From NCBI GenBank assembly GCA_002454195.1, contig DKIJ01000039.1, forward strand, positions 1 to 64,000: a stretch of 64,000 nucleotides of DNA. Direction: 5' to 3'. The notes under the pieces are model-generated. The model had not been told where the DNA came from. It saw only the letters and a list, made by a program, of their open reading frames with translations, and ran no database searches. This DNA is from Flavobacterium sp. UBA6721 (GTDB lineage Bacteria; Bacteroidota; Bacteroidia; Flavobacteriales; Flavobacteriaceae). Shown here in pieces: positions 51,481 to 57,760 of the stretch; the first letter of the stretch is position 1; the number at the start of each line of letters is the position of its first letter. A program made the position numbers and the translations under genes.

Positions 51481-51963
51481 ATGATTACAGTTAACGATAT
51501 TTCGGTGCAATTTGGCTGTTCAAATAAAGGACATGATGGGTTTTTAGGAAATTCGGTTTTAGGGGAATGGTGTAATATTGGAGCGGATAGTAATAATTCC
51601 AATTTAAAAAATAATTATGATGAAGTGCGTTTATGGAGTTATGAAACGGAAGGTTTTGCTAAAACGGGATTGCAGTTTTGTGGTTTGATGATGGGGGATC
51701 ATAGTAAATGTGGTATCAATACCATGTTTAATACTGGAACTGTGGTGGGAGTAAGTGCTAATATTTTTGGTTCAGGATTTCCAAGAAATTTTGTTCCGTG
51801 TTTTTCTTGGGGAGGTGCGACAGGTTTTACAACATATTTAACTAAAAAGGCTTTTGAAACGGCCAGGCGCGTGATGGATAGAAGAGGCATTGAATTTGAT
51901 GAAAAGGAAGCGGCTATCTTAGAGCATGTTTTTGAAATTACTAAAAAGTGGCGAAAAGAATAG
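51481..51963 (+). CDS. Chimeric gene: abcF start fused to GlmU-family C-terminus
   Basis: A 160-aa protein. Residues 1-12 (MITVNDISVQFG) are the start of the ABC-F protein at 53741 (MITINDISVQFG). From F11 onwards it aligns without gaps to the last 150 codons of the GlmU-family gene at 43627-44802 (offset 7161 bases); 136 of 150 residues are identical. The join lies in the hexanucleotide ATTTGG common to both parents. It has only the hexapeptide-repeat acyltransferase-like half, no nucleotidyltransferase domain. Many third-position changes with few amino-acid changes argue that it is expressed and selected. The open frame starts earlier, at 51409, but the abcF-derived ATG is the natural start. 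Confidence 0.82.
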   Translation: MITVNDISVQFGCSNKGHDGFLGNSVLGEWCNIGADSNNSNLKNNYDEVRLWSYETEGFAKTGLQFCGLMMGDHSKCGINTMFNTGTVVGVSANIFGSGFPRNFVPCFSWGGATGFTTYLTKKAFETARRVMDRRGIEFDEKEAAILEHVFEITKKWRKE

Positions 51964-51995
51964 GAGGCTTTAGGAAATAATGGTTTTTAAAATGT

Positions 51996-52029
51996 ATACT
52001 TCATCTGTTTTTGGTGAAGTATTTTTTTG
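51996..52029 (+). terminator. Terminator of the chimeric gene
   Basis: An 8-bp stem ATACTTCA / TGAAGTAT is followed by a run of seven T, 32 bases after the stop. Confidence 0.8.
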
Positions 52030-52118
52030 TTTTATAGGGTTTCTTTGTTTTTTGTTTAAAAAATGTTTGATTATTGATGGTTTTGTTGTTTTTTTACTGA
52101 AATTAAAATGTAAGAAGT

Positions 52119-53582
52119 ATGGAAGAATTTGTTGTTGCCTTAAATAGTATCGTTTGGAGTAATTCTTTAATAGTTTTGTGTTTAGGAATTGGTTTGTATT
52201 TTTCAATACGAACGCGTTTTTTACAACTTCGACATATTAAAGAAATGTGGAAATTGCTATTTGATGGAGAGAGTACAGATTCAGGAGTTTCTTCTTTTCA
52301 GGCTTTGGCAATGTCATTAGCAGGTAGAGTAGGTACAGGTAATATAGCTGGAGTTGCTACTGCCATTGCTTTTGGAGGACCAGGTGCTATGTTTTGGATG
52401 TGGACAGTTGCCTTCTTAGGGGCAAGTACAGCTTATGTTGAAGCGACTTTGGCGCAAATATATAAAGAGAAACATTTAGGTGAATTTCGTGGTGGTCCTG
52501 CTTTTTATATAGAAAGAGGTTTGAAAATGAAATGGTTCGGAATTTTGTTTGCTGTAGTTTCTGTTGTTTCGGCAGGCGTATTTTTGCCGGGAGTTCAGGC
52601 GAATTCGGTAGCAGAAGGAATAAAAAATGCTTTTGATGTTGAAACTTGGATTTCAGGTTTGGGAATGGTTGTTTTGTTTGGAGCGATTGTTTTTGGAGGT
52701 GTAAAAAGGATTGCAAGGTTTACTGAATATGTAGTTCCGTTTATGGCAATTGGTTATATAGCATTTGCTTTAATTATTATTGGAGTGAATTTTGATCAGT
52801 TAGGGCGTGTGTTGAGTTTGATTTTTAAGAGTGCATTTAATTTAGAAGCAGGATTCGGGGCTGTTTTTGGATTGGCTATTCAGTGGGGGGTGAAGAGAGG
52901 AATCTACTCTAATGAAGCAGGTCAAGGAACAGCGCCTCATATTGCGGCTGCAGCCAATGTTTCGCATCCGGTAAAACAAGGTTTGGTGCAGTCTTTTTCG
53001 GTTTACATTGATACTTTGTTTGTGTGTTCGGCTACTGGATTTATGATTTTGATTACAGGAATGTATAATGTTCAAAACCCTGAATTTGGTAGTAACGGAG
53101 CTTCGGAGTTTTTGTATCATGGTTTAAAAAACGTAGCAGTAGGACCGGCTTATACACAAATGGCAATGGATACCGTTTTTCCTGGTTTTGGATCGTATTT
53201 TGTAGCAGTAGCATTATTTTTCTTTGCTTTTACAACTGTTATAGCCTATTATTATATTGCTGAAACGAATATTTCTTATTTGACTAGAAAATTTGAATCA
53301 CCTGCGTTTTATTATGTGTTAAAAGTAATAATGATGGTTGTGATTATGTATGGTGCGGTTAATCAAGCAACTTTGGCTTGGGCAATTGGGGATTTAGGGG
53401 TAGGTTTGATGGCGTGGTTTAATATTATTGCGATTATTCTTTTGCAAAAACCAGCATTAAAAGCTCTTTTGGATTATGAAAAACAGAAAAAGGAAGGAAA
53501 GGATCCTGTTTTTTTACCTGAAACAATTGATGTTTCAAATGCTCATATTTGGAATACTTTAAACAAAGTTAAAACAGAGTAA
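52119..53582 (+). CDS. Alanine/glycine:cation symporter family protein
   Basis: A 487-aa AGCS (sodium:alanine symporter) transporter with about eleven membrane helices. The family signature G-R-V-G-T-G-N-I-A-G-V-A-T-A-I (around 69-83), GGPGAMFWMWTVAFLG and EATLAQIYKE are present, followed by F-G-L-A-I-Q-W-G-V-K-R-G-I-Y-S-N-E-A-G-Q-G-T-A-P-H (around 248-272). It imports alanine, glycine or a related amino acid with sodium. It is transcribed separately from abcF by a strong terminator. Confidence 0.93.
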   Translation: MEEFVVALNSIVWSNSLIVLCLGIGLYFSIRTRFLQLRHIKEMWKLLFDGESTDSGVSSFQALAMSLAGRVGTGNIAGVATAIAFGGPGAMFWMWTVAFLGASTAYVEATLAQIYKEKHLGEFRGGPAFYIERGLKMKWFGILFAVVSVVSAGVFLPGVQANSVAEGIKNAFDVETWISGLGMVVLFGAIVFGGVKRIARFTEYVVPFMAIGYIAFALIIIGVNFDQLGRVLSLIFKSAFNLEAGFGAVFGLAIQWGVKRGIYSNEAGQGTAPHIAAAANVSHPVKQGLVQSFSVYIDTLFVCSATGFMILITGMYNVQNPEFGSNGASEFLYHGLKNVAVGPAYTQMAMDTVFPGFGSYFVAVALFFFAFTTVIAYYYIAETNISYLTRKFESPAFYYVLKVIMMVVIMYGAVNQATLAWAIGDLGVGLMAWFNIIAIILLQKPALKALLDYEKQKKEGKDPVFLPETIDVSNAHIWNTLNKVKTE

Positions 53583-53600
53583 CTATTGTATAAATTATTT

Positions 53601-53645
53601 AAGCTTCTAGTAGTATATTTTATGCTTTACTAGAAGCTTTTTTAT
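53601..53645 (+). terminator. Terminator of the AGCS gene
   Basis: A 12-bp perfect stem AAGCTTCTAGTA / TACTAGAAGCTT followed by a T run, 18 bases after the stop. Confidence 0.9.
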
Positions 53646-53668
53646 AGGAACAAATTACTTAATTAAGT

Positions 53669-53676
53669 TATCTTTG
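53669..53676 (+). promoter_or_regulatory. -7 box TATCTTTG of abcF
   Basis: TATCTTTG is an exact Bacteroidetes -7 box 64 bases upstream of the start codon. The leader between them contains three short tandem AACTTCTA-type repeats (53709-53735). A related promoter sits at 51415 in front of the chimeric gene. Confidence 0.65.
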
Positions 53677-53740
53677 CGCTTTTAAATTTATTGAGGGTAG
53701 AAATTTCTAACTTCTAGCCTCTAACTTCTAACTTTAAACA

Positions 53741-55375
53741 ATGATTACAATTAACGATATATCGGTTCAATTTGGAGGAACTACACTTTTTAGTGATGTT
53801 TCCTTTGCTATTAATGAGAACGATAAAATTGCCCTTATGGGTAAAAATGGGGCTGGAAAATCGACTTTATTAAAAATTATTGCAGGAAATAGCAAGCCGT
53901 CAACAGGGAGTGTTTCGGCGCCAAAAGAAGCAGTTATTGCTTATTTACCACAGCATTTATTGACAACTGATACGGCTACAGTAAAAGAAGAAGCTTCGAA
54001 AGCTTTTTCTGAAGTGTTCCAAATGAAAGCGGAGATTGACGAAATCAATGAGCAATTAACGATTCGTACTGATTATGAAAGTGACGAATACATGAAGCTT
54101 ATTGAGCGTGTATCAGACTTAAGTGAAAAGTTTTATGCTATTGAAGAAATCAATTACGAAGCAGAGGTTGAGAAAGTTTTAAAAGGATTAGGTTTTGTTG
54201 CTGCCGATTTTAATCGTAAAACTTCTGAATTTTCGGGAGGTTGGAGAATGCGCATTGAATTGGCTAAAATCTTATTGCGTAAGCCAGATTTAATTTTACT
54301 GGATGAGCCTACTAACCACATGGATATCGAAAGTATTCAATGGTTAGAAGATTTCTTGATTAATTCGGCTAAGGCGGTGGTGGTAATTTCACACGATAGA
54401 GCTTTTGTAGATAATATCACGAACCGTACGATTGAAGTAACAATGGGACGTATTTACGATTATAAAGCAAAGTATTCTCATTATTTAGAATTGCGTAAAG
54501 ATCGTAGAATTCACCAGCAAAAAGCATATGATGAGCAACAAAAAATGATTGCAGATAATCGTGCTTTTATTGAGCGATTTAAAGGGACTTTCTCTAAAAC
54601 AGATGCGGTACAATCTCGTGTGAGAATGTTAGAGAAGTTAGAGATTGTTCAGGTAGATGAAGTCGATACTTCGGCTTTGAAATTAAAGTTTCCTCCAGCA
54701 GCTCGTTCTGGACAATATCCAGTTGTGGTTAAAGATTTGGCTAAATCCTATGGTGATCACGTAGTTTTTAAAGATGCTAATATTGTTATCGAAAGAGGTC
54801 AAAAAGTGGCTTTTGTGGGTAAAAATGGTGAAGGTAAATCGACCATGATTAAAGCCATTATGAAAGAAATAGGTATTGATGGTGGAAGTGTGGAAATTGG
54901 TCACAATGCTCAAATTGGATATTTTGCACAAAATCAAGCTTCATTATTAGATGAAAATGCGACTATTTTTGAAACGATTGATAGTATTGCGGTTGGTGAT
55001 ATTCGTACTCAGATTAAAAATATTTTAGGAGCTTTTATGTTTCAAGGTGATGATATTACTAAAAAAGTAAAAGTGCTTTCGGGTGGGGAGAAAACGCGTT
55101 TAGCAATGATTAAATTATTGCTAGAACCTGTAAACTTGTTGATTCTGGATGAGCCTTCAAACCATTTGGATATGAAAACCAAAGATATTATTAAGGATGC
55201 TTTGCGAGATTTTGATGGAACTTTGATTTTAGTTTCTCACGACCGTGATTTCTTAGATGGATTAGCGACTAAGGTTTTCGAATTTGGGAACAAAAGAGTG
55301 GTGGAGCACTTCGAGGATATTTCAGGATTCTTGGCTCACAAGAAAATGGAAAGTATGAGAGAGATTGAAAAATAA
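53741..55375 (+). CDS. ABC-F family ATPase (ribosome-associated)
   Basis: A 544-aa soluble ABC-F protein with two ATP-binding cassettes and no membrane segments. NBD1 has Walker A G-K-N-G-A-G-K-S-T (about 34-42) and signature FSGGWRMR; the inter-domain linker (about 230-320) is followed by NBD2 with GKNGEGKST and LSGGEKTR, with Walker B ILDEPSNHLDM. These proteins act on the ribosome in translation control or antibiotic protection; sequence resembles YbiT/EttA-like housekeeping types, but sub-type is not certain. The first 12 codons and the promoter recur at 51415-51515. Confidence 0.92.
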   Translation: MITINDISVQFGGTTLFSDVSFAINENDKIALMGKNGAGKSTLLKIIAGNSKPSTGSVSAPKEAVIAYLPQHLLTTDTATVKEEASKAFSEVFQMKAEIDEINEQLTIRTDYESDEYMKLIERVSDLSEKFYAIEEINYEAEVEKVLKGLGFVAADFNRKTSEFSGGWRMRIELAKILLRKPDLILLDEPTNHMDIESIQWLEDFLINSAKAVVVISHDRAFVDNITNRTIEVTMGRIYDYKAKYSHYLELRKDRRIHQQKAYDEQQKMIADNRAFIERFKGTFSKTDAVQSRVRMLEKLEIVQVDEVDTSALKLKFPPAARSGQYPVVVKDLAKSYGDHVVFKDANIVIERGQKVAFVGKNGEGKSTMIKAIMKEIGIDGGSVEIGHNAQIGYFAQNQASLLDENATIFETIDSIAVGDIRTQIKNILGAFMFQGDDITKKVKVLSGGEKTRLAMIKLLLEPVNLLILDEPSNHLDMKTKDIIKDALRDFDGTLILVSHDRDFLDGLATKVFEFGNKRVVEHFEDISGFLAHKKMESMREIEK

Positions 55376-55393
55376 TTTTCTATTCAGATATAA

Positions 55394-55420
55394 ATAAAAG
55401 GCACAATTTGTGCCTTTTAT
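55394..55420. terminator. Bidirectional terminator after abcF
   Basis: A near-perfect palindrome with 13-bp arms ATAAAAGGCACAA / TTGTGCCTTTTAT and a 1-base centre, between the convergent abcF and GNAT stops. Confidence 0.8.
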
Positions 55421-55428
55421 TGTTTTTG

Positions 55429-55731
55429 TTAAATTCGGATTCCAGGAGGTAGTAATTCTTTGTAAGCTGGATTTTTTCTGAAAAAATGTACTATTCTAGG
55501 ATATACTGGGACTACTTTTGTGCGTTCTTCGATTGAGTTGTCTAGTATGTTTTTTATTATAAAATCAATGATTTTGTCGTTATCAAAATGTTCCGGGGTA
55601 TTGATTTTGGTTAAAAATATTTTTCTTTCTTGAAGTGAATATTCAATTGTGATAAGGCCTTCTGGAATAGTGGTTTCAAATTGTCTAGCAAAAGCATTGT
55701 TTTTAATTTCAATTGAATCAATTGTTTCCAT
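55429..55731 (-). CDS. GNAT-like N-acetyltransferase (YjdJ type)
   Basis: A 100-aa small protein of the GCN5-like family represented by YjdJ/YidJ (short Gcn5-like domain). The frame extends to 55761, but METIDSIEIKNNAFARQFE starts at the ATG at 55731, which is the natural family start. Conserved parts are FARQFETTIPEGLITIEYSL, T-P-E-H-F and the final V-V-P-V-Y-P-R-I-V-H-F-F-R-K-N-P-A-Y. Substrate unknown. The gene is monocistronic. Confidence 0.85.
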   Translation of the reverse strand: METIDSIEIKNNAFARQFETTIPEGLITIEYSLQERKIFLTKINTPEHFDNDKIIDFIIKNILDNSIEERTKVVPVYPRIVHFFRKNPAYKELLPPGIRI

Positions 55732-55997
55732 GGTAATTAAGAATTTTGTTGTGCAAAGCAATTACAATAGATTTTTTGCTCTAAGATTTTCTGAGTACTA
55801 TCGCTTTTTGCTTTTGTTTTATGTGAATATTTTATTCGATAAGACGAATTGTAAAGTTAAGTATTTGGATATCAAATTCAAATGACTTTAACACAGCTTC
55901 TAATGTTAAAGTTTAGTATGTCTTTTTTTATTTAATCATTTTCTGTTTTTTAAGTCTTTAAATTAGTATTTTGGTAATTTAAAATCCGAATGATTTA

Positions 55998-56675
55998 ATG
56001 AGTAAAATTCCTTTATATTTTATGCCTGGGTTAGCGGCCAATCCTTTAATTTTTGAAAGAATAAGGTTGGATGATTCGCTTTTTGATGTTCATTTTTTAG
56101 AATGGAAAATTCCAGAGCATGGAGAAACTCTTGATAATTATGCTAAGCGCATCGCTTTGGGTGTGAAAAAAGAGCAATCAGTTTTAATAGGTGTTTCTTT
56201 TGGAGGGATTTTAGTACAGGAAATGGCGAAGTTTCTCAATGTGCAAAAAATAATTATTATTTCGAGTGTTAAATCAAAGGAAGAATTTCCTAGGCGAATA
56301 CGTTTTGCCCGAAAAACATTGCTGTATAAATTGATTCCAATTCGATTGGTATTGAGTTTGGGTAAGTTGGCGCAGTTTGTTTTGGGTGAAAAAAGCTCAA
56401 ATAGAATGCAGTTGTATGATACTTTTCTATCGGTTCGCGATGTTAATTATTTAAAATGGGCTTTTGAGAAAGTAGTTTTATGGGATCGTATAAAAATAGA
56501 TGAACGTGTGATTCATGTTCATGGTGATAAAGATGCGGTGTTTCCGATACAAAATATCCAAAAATGTGTGGTGGTAGAAGGTGGAACACATGTAATGATT
56601 TATACTAAATACCGATGGTTTAATGCTAATTTACCAGCGATTATTTTAGATTCAAAAAATTTAATTTATAGTTAA
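55998..56675 (+). CDS. Alpha/beta hydrolase
   Basis: A 225-aa alpha/beta hydrolase. The nucleophile elbow is G-V-S-F-G-G (S68), an oxyanion-type loop GLAANP lies near residue 11, and the catalytic acid and histidine are probably the D in HVHGDKDAVFP (about 178) and the H in VEGGTHVMIY (about 195). Length is short, suggesting no cap domain. The substrate is unknown. The gene has no partner near it. Confidence 0.85.
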   Translation: MSKIPLYFMPGLAANPLIFERIRLDDSLFDVHFLEWKIPEHGETLDNYAKRIALGVKKEQSVLIGVSFGGILVQEMAKFLNVQKIIIISSVKSKEEFPRRIRFARKTLLYKLIPIRLVLSLGKLAQFVLGEKSSNRMQLYDTFLSVRDVNYLKWAFEKVVLWDRIKIDERVIHVHGDKDAVFPIQNIQKCVVVEGGTHVMIYTKYRWFNANLPAIILDSKNLIYS

Positions 56676-56697
56676 ATATTCTAGTAGGGCTAAAAAA

Positions 56698-56728
56698 AAT
56701 CCGTCAACTTTAAATAAGTGACGGATTT
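56698..56728. terminator. Terminator between hydrolase and TPR genes
   Basis: The stem AAATCCGTC / GACGGATTT, extended by AACTT / AAGT, has T runs on the minus strand and a weaker one on the plus strand, between convergent genes. Confidence 0.75.
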
Positions 56729-56750
56729 TAAAAAAAAAGGTGTGATGAAA

Positions 56751-57266
56751 TTACATTTTTTTCATTTGTTCTTTCATCATATTGATTTGATCTTTCAACA
56801 TTCCTTGTTTGTCTAATTTCTTTACTTCAGCGATTAAATTGGTTGCTTCAATTTTTCTTCTTCTTGAAAGCGCAATTCCTGCCAAATTTAGTTTAGCAAC
56901 GGCTAAATCCATATCCATAGATAAACCTAGTTCAATCGCTTTCTTAAAATATTTCTCTGATTGATTGATATTTGTTTGCGAAAGCATGATTCCGTGAAGA
57001 TAATTAAAGTATCCTTGTTGTTTTCTAGTTAAAGCTCCTTCAGGGGTTTTTATGTATGAAAGCCACTTTTGAGCACCTACAAAGTCTTGTTTTCTTAATT
57101 TTAAAAAGGCTAATAAGATGAATTCGTTTCTGTAATAAAGAAAAACAGGAATTATTGTAAGCAATAATAAGAAGATTCCATTGCCAATATTGTTTTCCGT
57201 AAATTGCCAAATGCTAGTAATTACAATAAGTCCAGCGATAATAAGTTTGATATTCTTGTTTAACAT
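56751..57266 (-). CDS. Membrane protein with TPR-like repeats (DUF2892 type)
   Basis: A 171-aa protein starting at ATG 57266 (MLNKNIKLIIAGLIVITS); the longer frame to 57407 would overlap the rpmH promoter, so I reject it. Two membrane segments lie near residues 5-45 in the DUF2892-like part, followed by a helical region with TPR-like repeats (KQDFVGAQKWLSYI, NQSEKYFKKAIELGLS, LAVAKLNLAGIALSRR). Function unknown. It is divergent from rpmH. Confidence 0.75.
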   Translation of the reverse strand: MLNKNIKLIIAGLIVITSIWQFTENNIGNGIFLLLLTIIPVFLYYRNEFILLAFLKLRKQDFVGAQKWLSYIKTPEGALTRKQQGYFNYLHGIMLSQTNINQSEKYFKKAIELGLSMDMDLAVAKLNLAGIALSRRRKIEATNLIAEVKKLDKQGMLKDQINMMKEQMKKM

Positions 57267-57331
57267 GATGGTTGTTTGATTTGTGTTTGCAAATATAGTA
57301 AAAGGAATTAAAAATATTTTTATAAAACTTC

Positions 57332-57361
57332 TTGCTAGAAAAAAAAGTCTTTGTATATTTG
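57332..57361 (+). promoter_or_regulatory. Promoter of rpmH
   Basis: TTG (57332-57334) and TATATTTG (57354-57361) are 19 bases apart, a full -33/-7 pair. The transcript would start near 57367, about 67 bases before the rpmH start codon. Confidence 0.75.
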
Positions 57362-57433
57362 CACTCGGTTTAGAAATGACCGTTATATCAAACAATAAAA
57401 GATACAATTAATAAGATTTAAAGATACAAACCA

Positions 57434-57595
57434 ATGAGCAAAAGAACGTTTCAACCATCGAAAAGAAAAAGAAGAAATAAACACGGATTTATGGACAGAA
57501 TGGCTTCTGCAAATGGAAGAAAAGTTCTTGCGCGTAGAAGAGCTAAAGGAAGACATAAATTAACTGTTTCTAGCGAGCCTAGACACAAAAAATAA
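57434..57595 (+). CDS. rpmH: 50S ribosomal protein L34
   Basis: A 53-aa ribosomal protein. Its first residues [19 protein letters not shown] are the L34 signature, followed by [21 protein letters not shown] and a short tail ([13 protein letters not shown]). It has a good promoter and terminator. The usual neighbours dnaA or rnpA are not here; instead carB follows, so this is not an origin region. Confidence 0.97.
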
Positions 57596-57614
57596 TGTTT
57601 GAAAAAGCATAAAT

Positions 57615-57648
57615 AAGGGCGTTACTTTTATTAGTATCGCCCTTTTTT
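57615..57648 (+). terminator. Terminator of rpmH
   Basis: The 7-bp stem AAGGGCG / CGCCCTT, extended inside by TTACT / TAGTA pairs with a bulge, is followed by T6, 19 bases after the stop. Confidence 0.85.
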
Positions 57649-57714
57649 ATACCTAGTCTGAAAATAGTACTCAAGTTTATGTTTTTTAATGAGTTACCTC
57701 TTTTAAAAAAAAAG

Positions 57715-57722
57715 TAAATTTG
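57715..57722 (+). promoter_or_regulatory. -7 box TAAATTTG of carB
   Basis: TAAATTTG fits TAnnTTTG 38 bases before the carB start codon. The -33 region is poor. Confidence 0.55.
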
Positions 57723-57760
57723 AGAAATAAAAAACTTCAAAAAACAATAATTACATCATA

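Noticed and set aside
57267..57407. Upstream extension of the TPR membrane protein to 57407
   Set aside because: The extension covers the rpmH promoter region and lacks a signal-like start; ATG 57266 gives the typical membrane start.
57266..57595. rpmH as a marker of the replication origin
   Set aside because: No dnaA, rnpA or DnaA-box cluster is near; rpmH is followed by carB.
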